From Timburyella sp030842085 (GTDB lineage Bacteria; Bacillota; Clostridia; Oscillospirales; Acutalibacteraceae): a DNA stretch of 64,000 nt. Of this stretch, positions 1 to 8,911 are shown piece by piece; positions within the stretch are counted from its first letter, which is position 1; the number at the start of each line of letters is the position of its first letter. The notes under the pieces are model-generated. The model was not told the DNA's origin. It saw only the letters and a program-made list of their open reading frames with translations, and ran no database searches. The stretch covers positions 17,893-81,892 of the forward strand of contig JAUUSE010000002.1 in NCBI GenBank assembly GCA_030842085.1, written 5' to 3'. A program made the translations under genes and the position numbers.

Positions 1-181
1 ACCCTTTTTCAGGCCTGCGGCAATCGGAGTCCTTTTCGTCAGCGTGATTTGTGTCCTACCTGTCACGCTAGGCGGAAAGGACTTTTATGTTGTGTCATTG
101 GCTCTGCTATGTGGCGGCATACCCGTGATCTCCGATTTCGATTCCACACCACAAATCGAAATCAAAAAGGAGATCACAAAA

Positions 182-652
182 ATGGCAATCAATTTTGGCG
201 CTGAATACAGGCGATTCAACAAGGAAATGGAAAAGAAGCACAGGCTTTACGCCCAGCTCGAGATGACACAGGAGCAGATCGATGCGCTGGATGCGTTTGA
301 CAAGGAAGAATTCCTTTCAAACAACAATTACAAGCGTCATGTTCTCTCGCTGGATATTGATGAAAACACGGATGCCCCGGAGGATCAGCCTCTGCTGTAC
401 AGGAAGTTCGGCGATGCTTTATCTGTGGAGCTCAAAGTGACGTTCCGTGAAAAGTGTGACTGGCTGGAGGATATCACTTCCCCCGAACTCAAGAGGAAAC
501 TGCTCTCACTGTCGCCGAAAGACCTTGCGATTCTGGATTTATATGTGTTTGAGGAAAAGACACAACAGGAAGTTGCCAAAGAGATGCAGCTCTCACAGCA
601 AGCGATTCAAAAGCGGTTGAAGAAGATCACAGGAATCCTTGGAGAGGATTAA
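182..652 (+). CDS. Sigma-70 region 4-like transcription factor of the mobile element
   Basis: 156 aa. Residues about 105-156 form a helix-turn-helix of sigma-70 region 4 type: LSPKDLAILDLYVFEEKTQQ followed by an EVAKEMQLSQQAIQKRLKKI-like recognition helix. No region 2 is visible, so this is a small sigma-like protein of the kind that Firmicutes conjugative elements carry, not a full sigma factor. ATG 182 is chosen over the upstream in-frame ATG at 44 because AAGGAG lies just before it (about 166-171). It precedes the structured RNA and the helicase gene and is a likely regulator of the element. Family assignment is good; its role is inferred. Confidence 0.75.
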   Translation: MAINFGAEYRRFNKEMEKKHRLYAQLEMTQEQIDALDAFDKEEFLSNNNYKRHVLSLDIDENTDAPEDQPLLYRKFGDALSVELKVTFREKCDWLEDITSPELKRKLLSLSPKDLAILDLYVFEEKTQQEVAKEMQLSQQAIQKRLKKITGILGED

Positions 653-763
653 ACAGATTTTTTTGAGAAATTTTCTGCCCAGGTTGTATTTTGGGTGGTT
701 CTCGTGCTCTACGTATTGAGAGGATCTTTTTTCTCTCGTTTGGTCTTTGAAAACTGAATAGTC

Positions 764-1063
764 TGGATGCCGAGGGAACTCCCTCCTCTGTCCGAAAGGA
801 CAAGCTGCCGGATGTGAGCGCCAGGACTCCGCAAAACCAGCGGACGAGCGATACATCACACGCCGGGTCGGCCGGAAAACAGTATCGGCCGATTGGCGAT
901 GACAAGAGGTGGGTGAATAATGATACTTCTGCAAGGCAATGCAGCTCGCCGGAAGGCGGGATAAGTATGTTACGGGTTGGAATGGATACCCGCTACGGCT
1001 TATATGATCCCGGTTGCTGAGAAAAGAGTCTCAGCATGGATACTGTCGGGAACTCCGCATCCA
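764..1063 (+). ncRNA. Structured RNA of about 300 nt, class not identified
   Basis: No credible gene lies between 653 and 1243. A 7-bp long-range helix (TGGATGC 764-770 with GCATCCA 1057-1063) closes a domain that holds several local hairpins: TGTCC-GAAA-GGACA (789-802), TCCGC/GCGGA (828-844), TCGGCC/GGCCGA (868-892), CGCC-GGAA-GGCG (947-958), CGGGT/ACCCG (973-992) and GCTGAGA/TCTCAGC (1016-1035). Two of the loops are GNRA-type. This density of stable hairpins inside a closing helix is typical of a large structured RNA. CTTTGAAAACTGAATAG just upstream (about 745-761) resembles sequences preceding processed RNAs in Firmicutes. Large RNAs in mobile elements, such as the raiA motif, are possible relatives, but I cannot confirm a class. 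Confidence 0.6.
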
Positions 1064-1155
1064 CCCTATATCAGCAGATTTCTTTTTTCTGCTGTGTCCG
1101 TCGGGGCCGAGAGAAATAGACGGATCTCAAACCACCACAAAATTACGAAAAGATA

Positions 1156-1216
1156 TTTGGTGGCAGAACTACTGTGCAGGAGCGGTAACGCTCCTGCATA
1201 CCATTCTGCTACCAAA
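1156..1216 (+). promoter_or_regulatory. Long leader hairpin upstream of the helicase gene
   Basis: TTGGTGGCAGAA (1157-1168) pairs with TTCTGCTACCAA (1204-1215), with one G-U pair. After an internal loop, TGCAGGAGCG (1175-1184) pairs with CGCTCCTGCA (1189-1198) around a GTAA tetraloop. The structure ends about 10 bases before the AGAAGGAGG ribosome binding site (1226-1234) of the helicase gene and lacks a U-tail, so control of translation or of RNA stability is more likely than termination. Confidence 0.5.
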
Positions 1217-1243
1217 CACCCCGAGAGAAGGAGGATCTTCAAC

Positions 1244-3517
1244 ATGTTTGAAATCACATATAACGACAGCGATACGCTGCAGAACTTCATAGATGCGGAT
1301 AAAGCCTACCACGGAGCCATTTACGACTTCACCTTTGAGGGAAGGTTTATCGTCTATCATTTCTTTGTCAAAGACACCGCACGGTATGTCGCCCTGGACA
1401 GCATGACGGGATACGGCTCCGAGATTACCCGCAGAAGAAAAGACAATCTCTTCGATACCCGCAGTTATCACAGCATGACGCCGATGGTGCTTGACTCCAT
1501 CAAATACACAGGCGACAAACGGTATCTGAATGTAATCGTCAACAATCCGCTGGAAGCGATTGAATCCATCTTCCGCACGATCCTTCCCGAGTATGGATTC
1601 ACCGTTCGTGAGGATCAGATCAAACTCAGCCAGGACATGTACCTTGGGCTCACCGGAAAACAGGTCACCATCTGCGAAGCGGAAGTCGGCACCGGCAAAA
1701 CGCTTGCTTATCTGATCGCATCTTTCGTTGCGAAGGAGCGTTACGCAGCGGAGTATGGTTTCAATCTTCCCGTTACGATCAGCACATCCAGTATCGAGCT
1801 CCAGAAGATGATCGTAGAAAAGGAAGTGCCGCAGCTCTCCCGCATGCTTCAGGATTACGGTCTGATCAAGCACCCGCTCTGTGCTGTGGTTCGCAAAGGC
1901 AAAGAGCATTACTTCTGCAAAGCCCGCTACTACGATTACCTCAACAAGATCATGGATCATAAGGAGAAGTACCGGAACATGCTGGACTACTTCACGGCGA
2001 ATAAAATCGCTGTTCGGGCTTTTGACCTCGATCTGTGGGACATGCCCGCCGCCATCAAAGGCAAGATTTGCGTCAAGGGCAGATGCAACCATTGCGAATA
2101 CAGAGATGACTGCCGTTACTCCTGCTATGTGAAGGCAGCCAATGATAAGGGCGCCGTTGATTATCAGGTGACCAATCACAATATGTTTTTGACCAGCATC
2201 AAGGCATCCGACGGCGAAGCGACATCCCGAATCATTCAGAGAAGCCCTTACGTGGTGATCGATGAAGCCCACAAGCTTCTTGAAGCGGCGCAGGCAACCT
2301 TCGGGGAGCAGTTCTCCGAAGGGATGATCCAGAAGTATATCAACTCAGTCAGATACCTCAAATCCGAAAGAGTCAAAGATGATGCGTATAATTACTTCCT
2401 GGATAAAGCGAGGAAAACAAACCAGCAGCTCTTCGCCATGCTTCGCAAACTGATCCCTGACGATGAATTCAATGATGAGCGCACCTTTGGAATCACGATT
2501 CCCGATGCAGGCGTCTCCCTCATCCTCCGACTGGCAGAAACGATTGCCATGATTGAAGCCGGTAGAAAGCCTCATCGCGGAGCATACGAAATGGACGGCA
2601 AAAGGATCATCAAGGTGTTGGAGCAGTTCGTGCGGCAAAATGACAGCAATGTCTGGCTCGAATTGGAGGACGGCAACAGCCTTTCCCTGTGCTGTTGCCC
2701 GCGGAACATGGCAGATGTGATGGAGAAAAAAGTGTGGAACCGATCCGTCAGCTATGTTCTGACCTCCGGTACCATGAGCGATGGGAGGGACTTTTCGTTC
2801 TTCAAGAAGGAAAACGGGATTGCCCGGCTCTCCAAACACCTTGTGAGCGAGTGCTCGACTGCCTCCCCCTTTGACTATCAGAACCATACCAGGATGTACA
2901 TTCCTGAAGATATGCCCGCGCCGGATAACAAGAGTGATGACTATATCAATGCCATTACGGAAAGTATCCTCCGGCTCATCGATGCGACCAACGGTCACAC
3001 CGCCATTCTGTTCACCTCGTATAAAGTCCTGCAGGCCGTATATGAAAGAGCCATTCATCAGCTCGGCAAGTACGAAGTATTCTGCATGACAAGGAACAAC
3101 AGAAAGGTCATCAGCGATTTCCGCAAGAGCAGGAACGGTGTTCTGTTTGCATCCGGCTCCATGTGGGAGGGCGTGGATTGTGTTGGTGACGGGCTATCCT
3201 CCGTGATTATCGTCCGTCTGCCGTTCCCTTTGAGATCGGCAGCAATGGAACAGAAGAAGGAAGCAATCGGAGATGTGGCAAAGTTCGTCCATGAATATGC
3301 CGTCCCCGAGATGCTGATCAAGCTCCGCCAGGGCGTCGGAAGACTGATCCGCTGTGAGACAGACACCGGCGTGATTTCTATCCTGGATTCCCGAGCCGCA
3401 AACGGCAGCTATGTTCCGAGAGTGAAGATGGCTCTTCTCAAGTATCCGACCGTGGATTCCGTTGAGGAGGTCAAGTCCTTCATGGAGAGTGTGAAGGGAG
3501 AAGATTACTATGCCTGA
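1244..3517 (+). CDS. DinG/XPD-type superfamily 2 DNA helicase
   Basis: 757 aa, ATP-dependent DNA helicase of the DinG/Rad3 type. Walker A is EVGTGKT (about 147-153), the DEAH box is VIDEAHKLLEA (D340-H343), and the C-terminal helicase motifs include GSMWEGVDCVGD and RQGVGRLIR. A cysteine cluster between motifs Ia and II (CVKGRCNHCEYRDDCRYSC) fits the 4Fe-4S site of this family. No exonuclease domain precedes the helicase core, unlike the fused DinG proteins of Bacillus. ATG 1244 is chosen for its strong AGAAGGAGG. The stop overlaps the start of the next gene. Probably a replication or transfer helicase of the element. Confidence 0.85.
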   Translation: MFEITYNDSDTLQNFIDADKAYHGAIYDFTFEGRFIVYHFFVKDTARYVALDSMTGYGSEITRRRKDNLFDTRSYHSMTPMVLDSIKYTGDKRYLNVIVNNPLEAIESIFRTILPEYGFTVREDQIKLSQDMYLGLTGKQVTICEAEVGTGKTLAYLIASFVAKERYAAEYGFNLPVTISTSSIELQKMIVEKEVPQLSRMLQDYGLIKHPLCAVVRKGKEHYFCKARYYDYLNKIMDHKEKYRNMLDYFTANKIAVRAFDLDLWDMPAAIKGKICVKGRCNHCEYRDDCRYSCYVKAANDKGAVDYQVTNHNMFLTSIKASDGEATSRIIQRSPYVVIDEAHKLLEAAQATFGEQFSEGMIQKYINSVRYLKSERVKDDAYNYFLDKARKTNQQLFAMLRKLIPDDEFNDERTFGITIPDAGVSLILRLAETIAMIEAGRKPHRGAYEMDGKRIIKVLEQFVRQNDSNVWLELEDGNSLSLCCCPRNMADVMEKKVWNRSVSYVLTSGTMSDGRDFSFFKKENGIARLSKHLVSECSTASPFDYQNHTRMYIPEDMPAPDNKSDDYINAITESILRLIDATNGHTAILFTSYKVLQAVYERAIHQLGKYEVFCMTRNNRKVISDFRKSRNGVLFASGSMWEGVDCVGDGLSSVIIVRLPFPLRSAAMEQKKEAIGDVAKFVHEYAVPEMLIKLRQGVGRLIRCETDTGVISILDSRAANGSYVPRVKMALLKYPTVDSVEEVKSFMESVKGEDYYA

Positions 3518-3695
3518 CGACTACAAGCCGGATATGGGAGAGTCCTCGCCGAAAAGCGAGGACTCTCCTGTGATCACACACATTGAAACAAACATCTTCG
3601 ACATCGAGGAGATCTATCCAAACTACACAGTGCAGGTGCTCCGCAACAGCGTCACCGGTGAGGTCAGTGTCGGATGGTGGAAGAACGGAGAGTAG
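3510..3695 (+). CDS. Small hypothetical protein
   Basis: 61 aa, acidic, with no recognised domain; ends in EVSVGWWKNGE. The start overlaps the helicase stop by 8 bases, and the internal GAGAAG of the helicase gene can serve as ribosome binding site, so translation is probably coupled. Conserved-looking composition and position between helicase and recombinases suggest a real gene of unknown function. Confidence 0.6.
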   Translation: MPDDYKPDMGESSPKSEDSPVITHIETNIFDIEEIYPNYTVQVLRNSVTGEVSVGWWKNGE

Positions 3696-3698
3696 CCC

Positions 3699-3857
3699 AT
3701 GCTATCTGAAGTACAGACGAAAAGCGCCAATTATCTCCGCATCATCGCCGTCCTTAAAGCCCTGCGAGAACGAGGATACATTAACGACAAGGAATATGCC
3801 AGGGCCAAGAAATACTATCGCAAGCTCACAGGCGCCGATATTGTTATCGCAGATTAA
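3699..3857 (+). CDS. SHOCT-like small protein
   Basis: 52 aa, starting three bases after the preceding stop. The sequence RIIAVLKALRERGYINDKEY followed by a basic helix resembles the short SHOCT-type helical domain (LxxLxxxGxIxxxEYxxxK), often found as a tiny protein next to serine recombinases in Clostridia elements. Role unknown; an oligomerisation or accessory role for the recombinases is inference. Confidence 0.65.
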   Translation: MLSEVQTKSANYLRIIAVLKALRERGYINDKEYARAKKYYRKLTGADIVIAD

Positions 3858-3881
3858 AAAGATATTTCTTTCGATTTTCGC

Positions 3882-3958
3882 TGGACTTGTCAAGTTCCGT
3901 GGATATAATCTGTGTTGCCGACAAAAAGAGGTTTGCCCCAAAATGTAGGGCAAACCTC
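3882..3958 (+). promoter_or_regulatory. Promoter and leader hairpin of the recombinase operon
   Basis: A TATAAT box (3904-3909) has a weak TGGACT -35 (3882-3887) at 16 bases. Downstream, GAGGTTTGCCC (3928-3938) pairs perfectly with GGGCAAACCTC (3948-3958), and AGGAGG plus the recombinase ATG (3982) follow at once. There is no U-tail, so the hairpin may insulate the ribosome binding site from read-through RNA rather than terminate transcription. Confidence 0.4.
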
Positions 3959-3981
3959 CCGAAAGGAAAGGAGGAAGACAC

Positions 3982-5523
3982 ATGGCTCAAGCAAAGCTGA
4001 TTTCGCCGGTATCCAGGCAAGCATATGAGCGGACGAAGGTCGCAGCCTATTGCCGTGTTTCCTCCAATTCCGCAGACCAGCTCAACTCCTATGCCGCCCA
4101 GATCAGGGCGTATACCAAGCTGATAAAGAGCAATGACTCGTGGGAACTCGTCGAGATATTTGCCGATGAAGGACTCAGCGGTATGAAAGCTGAGAACAGA
4201 GTCGAGTTCCAGCGTATGATCGAGATGTGTGAGCACAAGCAGATCGATCTGATCATCACCAAGTCTGTTTCCCGATTCGCCCGAAACGTGAAAGAGGCTC
4301 TGGAATATGTCCGAAAGCTCAAGCTTCTCGGCATCGGCGTCCAGTTTGAAAAAGAAGGCATCTACACCCTGGCGCTGGGCGATGAGATGCTGCTCAACAC
4401 ATTTTCCGCCATCGCGCAGGAGGAGTCAAAGGCGATCTCACAGAACCAGCGGCTCTCCATCGTAAAGCGGATGGAACGAGGCGAATATGTTGACAGCAAC
4501 GCCCCATATGGGTTCCGACTGCAGGACAAAAAGCTCGAAGCCTTTGACCGGGAAGCCGATGTAGTACGCTACATCTTCCAACAATATTTGAGTGGATGGT
4601 CGACCAGTGAAATAGCAAGGGATCTGACCGAAAAAGGCATCCAGACCAAGCTCGGCAAAGAGCAGTGGCGATCCACAAAGATATCCTATATTCTCTCCAA
4701 TGAGCGTTACGTGGGTGACTGCAGATATCAGAAGACATATCGAGACACCACCGTTCCGTTCAAGCAGTCGAAGAACCGCGGTCAGGAAGATATGTTCTAT
4801 GCCAGCGAAACTCATGATCCGATTATAGACAGGGAGTCCTTCGAGAAGGTTCAGGCATTGCTGCAAGACCGAAAGGAACGGTTTTCAAAGTCCGAACAAC
4901 TGAATATCTACCCTCTAACGAGCCGCATTCGGTGTTCCGAATGCGGCTCGGTCTTTCGCAGGAAGGTTCGGAACGGAGCAATCAAATGGGTATGTGCCAG
5001 ACACAGCGCCGACACCCATGCCTGCCCTTCGGGATACTACAGTGAAGAACGGATTTATGACGGATTCATCACCATGGTAAACAAGCTCCGATTCGGAGAA
5101 GAACGGATTCTCGACCAGGTGATCGCAAAGCTTGAAACGGCTGCAGCCCTGTATAAGCGCAATAATATCTCTGCCGGAAAGATGAGCCAGAGCATTGCCG
5201 AACTGAACGCAAAGCTTGTCATGCTCGAGCAGCTCCGCTCAAAAGGCTACCTTGCCATAGAGGTATATCAGTCACAGACCAGGGACATCCAGAAGCAGAT
5301 CAGCAGCCTGAAATCTGAGCGAAGGAGTGCCTTTGAATCCACGATTCAGACTATGCTCGATGAGGTCTTGAAGATGAGATCACTGCTCAATGAAATAGAG
5401 GAACCCCTCGAGGAGTTCAATGACAAGCTGTTTCACGAACTCGTCAAGGGCATCGAAATAAATAAGCAGGACGAAATGACCGTCACTTTCCTTGGCGGCC
5501 TAAAATTCACCGAGCTGATATAG
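3982..5523 (+). CDS. Large serine recombinase 1
   Basis: 513 aa. The N-terminal resolvase domain (about 18-165) has the nucleophile in YCRVSSNS (S27), DEGLSG and the SVSRFARN motif. A Recombinase domain (about 180-300) follows, beginning near APYGFRL. The zinc ribbon is IRCSECGSVF...WVCARH...C (about 313-350), and a coiled coil runs from about 385 to 470. Length and order are normal for a transposon integrase of TnpX/TndX type. The stop (5521-5523) overlaps the ribosome binding site of the next gene, so the trio is co-translated. It probably catalyses integration or excision. Confidence 0.9.
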   Translation: MAQAKLISPVSRQAYERTKVAAYCRVSSNSADQLNSYAAQIRAYTKLIKSNDSWELVEIFADEGLSGMKAENRVEFQRMIEMCEHKQIDLIITKSVSRFARNVKEALEYVRKLKLLGIGVQFEKEGIYTLALGDEMLLNTFSAIAQEESKAISQNQRLSIVKRMERGEYVDSNAPYGFRLQDKKLEAFDREADVVRYIFQQYLSGWSTSEIARDLTEKGIQTKLGKEQWRSTKISYILSNERYVGDCRYQKTYRDTTVPFKQSKNRGQEDMFYASETHDPIIDRESFEKVQALLQDRKERFSKSEQLNIYPLTSRIRCSECGSVFRRKVRNGAIKWVCARHSADTHACPSGYYSEERIYDGFITMVNKLRFGEERILDQVIAKLETAAALYKRNNISAGKMSQSIAELNAKLVMLEQLRSKGYLAIEVYQSQTRDIQKQISSLKSERRSAFESTIQTMLDEVLKMRSLLNEIEEPLEEFNDKLFHELVKGIEINKQDEMTVTFLGGLKFTELI

Positions 5524-5532
5524 GAGCAAGCC

Positions 5533-6444
5533 ATGAAGAAGACACGCTTTATACCATACGGATACACCATGCGAAACGGACGAACCGTCATTGAGCACGG
5601 CGAAGCTGACATCATCCGATATATCTTCGACGAGTACATCAAAGGAGCCTCTCTCAAAGATCTGGCCGAAGAACTGACAGCTCGCAAAGTGCCTTATACG
5701 GAGAAGACGGAAGTATGGGATAAAGCGAGAATCGCAAGAATCATCGACAACGCCAAATACACCGGCTCGGAAATCTATGATCCCATCATCGATGAAGATA
5801 CGTTTGAGGAAGCAGCGGCGGCAAAAGCAGCCAGACTGCGCAACCAAACTGTAAGTGAATGCGAAGGCATCACCTTAATGCGGGATCGAATCCGATGCGG
5901 TCAATGCGGCGCTCCGATGGTACGGCACATCTGCTCCAAACGAAAAGTTAAAGAAAGCTGGACCTGCACTAATGACGCCTGCGGATGCCGAGTGAGAATC
6001 AGCGATACCGATCTTCTGATGAAGGTCACACTACTCATGAATCGAGTTATCGAAAATGCCGATCTCATGGTGCCGAAACCGAGAAAGAGAGCGAAAGACT
6101 CTCCCGCAGTACAAAGACTGCAAAATGAGATCGATATCGAGCTCTCCGCGGATCAGCCAAGCGAGAAGTTCATCGCCTCCCGCATCTGCGAGATAGCAAG
6201 CCAGCTTTACAAAGAGACAAACGCAAAGGAGCAAATCGCTGCCCGTATCGCTCAGAAGAGGGTCATGCTCATGAACCCTCAAACAGAGTTCAACTCAGTC
6301 TATTTCACCGATCTTGTTGAGAACGTAATCCTCGAGGCTCCCGCCAGAGTGTCCTTACTCACAAAGACCGATGTTCAAATAAGCGAAGGAGTACCCGATC
6401 ATGGAAGTCAAGAAAATACCGAAAAAAACGGTGACGCTGATTGA
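5533..6444 (+). CDS. Recombinase-domain protein lacking the catalytic domain
   Basis: 303 aa. The protein opens directly at the PYGYTMRNG motif, which in complete serine recombinases marks the start of the Recombinase domain. That domain (1-105), a zinc ribbon (IRCGQCGAPM...WTCTNDACGC) and a helical tail are kept. The resolvase catalytic domain and its serine are absent. It has its own AGGAG (5522-5526) and a clean ATG, and no decayed catalytic domain precedes it, so this is an organised accessory subunit, not a recent truncation. It probably binds DNA or regulates its two active neighbours, whose genes flank and overlap it. Confidence 0.8.
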   Translation: MKKTRFIPYGYTMRNGRTVIEHGEADIIRYIFDEYIKGASLKDLAEELTARKVPYTEKTEVWDKARIARIIDNAKYTGSEIYDPIIDEDTFEEAAAAKAARLRNQTVSECEGITLMRDRIRCGQCGAPMVRHICSKRKVKESWTCTNDACGCRVRISDTDLLMKVTLLMNRVIENADLMVPKPRKRAKDSPAVQRLQNEIDIELSADQPSEKFIASRICEIASQLYKETNAKEQIAARIAQKRVMLMNPQTEFNSVYFTDLVENVILEAPARVSLLTKTDVQISEGVPDHGSQENTEKNGDAD

Positions 6445-8032
6445 GCCGAAACGGTCAGTCCTCGTCGATAAAGAGAAATACCATCAGAAGCGCGTCGCCG
6501 CATACTGCCGTGTCTCGACGGACAGTGAGGAGCAGCTCACGTCCTATGTGAATCAGAAGAAGTTCTACACGGACATGATCGCCAGGAACACTGAATGGGA
6601 ATTCGCCGGCCTGTACGCTGACGAAGGTATCTCGGGAACACGCGCAGATAAGCGCCCGGAGTTCAATAACATGATCAAGGCCTGCCTCGCCGGAAAGATC
6701 GACTATATCATAACGAAATCCGTCTCCCGTTTCGCCCGAAACACGGTGGACTGTCTGGACTACGTCCGCTTGCTGAGAGCCAGAGGAATCGGGATATTAT
6801 TTGAGGAACAGAACATCGATACGCTGAAAAGCGACAGCGAACTGTACCTCGTCATATATGCGGGCTTCGCCCAGTCCGAATCCGAGAGCATCAGCAAGAA
6901 CATCACATGGAGTTACCGAAAAAACTTCGAGGACGGCAAGCCCATCTTCATGTTCAAGAAACTGCTGGGTTACAAAAAGGGCGAAGATGGAGAACCCGTA
7001 ATCGTCCCTGAGGAAGCCGAAATCGTGGAACGCATCTACACCATGTACCTGTCCGGAATGACGGTAGACGTCATCTCAAGGCAGCTTCAGTCAGAGCATA
7101 TTGTGATCCCCGACAAGAAGTTCAGCTTCGGGAAGAACATGGTCATGAATATACTGAAGAATGAAAAGTACTGCGGAGACTGCATCCTTCAGAAAACCGT
7201 AACCGTTGACTGCATCTCAAAGACAAGGAAGAAAAACGAAGGCGAAGCCCCCATGTATATCGTGGAGAACAGCCATCCTGCAATCATCAGCAGAGAGATG
7301 TTCAATCGGGCTCAGGAGGAACTGAGCAAACGAAAAGCCCGATCTCCGCAATCACAGAAGACGGCGATTACCGCCTCCGGCAAGTATTCCAAGTACGCGC
7401 TGACAGACGTTCTGATCTGCGCAGAATGCGGAAGCCGGTATAAGCGCGTGACCTGGACGAGCCTCGGTCAGAAGCGGATCGTGTGGCGCTGTGTCAACCG
7501 TTTGGACAACGGAAAGAAGTACTGCCAGCACTCCCCGACACTGAGCGAACCGGCCCTGCAGGAAGCGATTGTGAGAGCCTTAAACAAGTTCAACGACGAG
7601 GACACCTCAACGTACCTCACTCTGATGAAAGCCACAATCGGCGAAGCTATCGGCGCCAACGGCGGCTCTGATGAGATCGACCTGCTGGAACGGCGAATCG
7701 ATGCCCTGAACAGCCGGATGCTGAAAATGGTCAGCGAAAGCGTCGAGAGAGGCGCCGATATGGAGGAAAACGAAGATGAGTTCAAAACCATCTCCGAACA
7801 GATAGAGCAGCTCAACCGCAGAATAGAAGCCATCCGAAAGAGCGAGGGCAGCGATGAGGATCGGCAGGAACGCTTGAGCCTGATCCAAGCCACCATCGAT
7901 CAGAGAGAAGCCCATCGTGACACATACGATGACGCCATCGTCCGTCAGATGATCGAGTGCGTCAAAGTCCACGAAGGAGGAAAGCTCACCATCATCTTCG
8001 GAGGCGGCTATGAGATAGAGGAACAGATCTGA
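6401..8032 (+). CDS. Large serine recombinase 3
   Basis: 543 aa. Complete serine recombinase: nucleophile in AAYCRVSTDSEEQ (S39), DEGISGT, KSVSRFARN, Recombinase domain from about 190 (LLGYKKGEDG), zinc ribbon LICAECGSRY...WRCVNR...YC, then a coiled-coil C-terminus. It starts inside the preceding gene (44-base overlap) with GAAGGAG upstream. Its TGA (8030-8032) touches the stop codon of the convergent ParB-like gene with no spacer. With recombinase 1 it likely forms the integrase of the element. Confidence 0.9.
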   Translation: MEVKKIPKKTVTLIEPKRSVLVDKEKYHQKRVAAYCRVSTDSEEQLTSYVNQKKFYTDMIARNTEWEFAGLYADEGISGTRADKRPEFNNMIKACLAGKIDYIITKSVSRFARNTVDCLDYVRLLRARGIGILFEEQNIDTLKSDSELYLVIYAGFAQSESESISKNITWSYRKNFEDGKPIFMFKKLLGYKKGEDGEPVIVPEEAEIVERIYTMYLSGMTVDVISRQLQSEHIVIPDKKFSFGKNMVMNILKNEKYCGDCILQKTVTVDCISKTRKKNEGEAPMYIVENSHPAIISREMFNRAQEELSKRKARSPQSQKTAITASGKYSKYALTDVLICAECGSRYKRVTWTSLGQKRIVWRCVNRLDNGKKYCQHSPTLSEPALQEAIVRALNKFNDEDTSTYLTLMKATIGEAIGANGGSDEIDLLERRIDALNSRMLKMVSESVERGADMEENEDEFKTISEQIEQLNRRIEAIRKSEGSDEDRQERLSLIQATIDQREAHRDTYDDAIVRQMIECVKVHEGGKLTIIFGGGYEIEEQI

Positions 8033-8911
8033 TCAGAGATCGTCCTCTTCGGCTTCGGAGTCGTCATTCCAGTCCTCATCCGATACTGACGAATCCTCCA
8101 AGCCGGAGAAGATAGAAGACTCTCGTGCATGCAGCTTATTGATCGAAAGCCGCTGTGCGGGGCTTTTCTTCTTGCCGTTATATTCAATCAGCATCGCCTC
8201 CGCATAGCCCATCGAACCGGCATGTCTCTCTTTTGCTGTACGAACAAGCTGCTTGACGGAAACTGCGCCGACTTTCTCTTTGAAAATCTCGTCATTTAGC
8301 TGATCACCGAAGACAGAGATCAGCTTGGTGATTCCGTTGAGGATGTTGGCCGAGAAAGAGTTCATATCTCCTTCCCATGTGCCGATGCAGAGTCTTAGTA
8401 CCCGGCTGAGCGTGTGATAGCCGTACTTCTGATAAATCTGCTCAAGAGTTGAAACGGCACAGATTACGCACGGTGCCTTTTTAGTGCCTATTTCAAGACC
8501 ATATGACTCTACAAGGTCACGAATAATCAATTGGTCATCGTTCCCGGCTTCCAGATTTGCCAGGAACACTTCATACGGACTTAAGGGCTTGACGAACTTC
8601 TGCTGATTGGCGAAGATGTCAGCCTCGTGTTCATAGACGAGTTCTTCGTAGATCATGCACCACACAGGTGTATCCCGTGAGCCGGAAACCAGGGCCACAA
8701 TCTCAATTGTGTGCTGGCCGTTGAACACATAGTTTACTCCGTCACGTCTGCTGACCTTCACGGGATTGATCTGATACAGATCAAAGTTTGCTGCGGCCCG
8801 AGCAATGTGGCTTTGAGAAAGATTCCGCTGGTATTTCTGATTGGATACCAGGTTCTTGATCGGGATCTTTTCAAAATGAACATTGGGGACAAATTGATTC
8901 AGATCTTCCAT
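8033..8911 (-). CDS. ParB-like nuclease-domain protein A
   Basis: 292 aa. The N-terminal third looks like a ParB/sulfiredoxin-type domain: IPIKNLVSNQKYQRNL, then YVFNGQHTIEIVAL, the position of the family's GHxR-type signature. The C-terminus is very acidic (DDSEAEEDDL). It is the last gene of the six-gene operon; its ATG abuts the stop of the gene above (TGAATG). There is no ParA partner nearby, so classical partitioning is unlikely. A nucleotide-dependent DNA-binding or clamp-like accessory role in recombination is inference. Confidence 0.7.
   Translation of the reverse strand: MEDLNQFVPNVHFEKIPIKNLVSNQKYQRNLSQSHIARAAANFDLYQINPVKVSRRDGVNYVFNGQHTIEIVALVSGSRDTPVWCMIYEELVYEHEADIFANQQKFVKPLSPYEVFLANLEAGNDDQLIIRDLVESYGLEIGTKKAPCVICAVSTLEQIYQKYGYHTLSRVLRLCIGTWEGDMNSFSANILNGITKLISVFGDQLNDEIFKEKVGAVSVKQLVRTAKERHAGSMGYAEAMLIEYNGKKKSPAQRLSINKLHARESSIFSGLEDSSVSDEDWNDDSEAEEDDL

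Noticed and set aside
1169..2272. A 367-codon open frame on the minus strand inside the helicase gene
   Set aside because: It is antisense to conserved helicase motifs and has no ribosome binding site; long shadow frames are common opposite G+C-richer genes.
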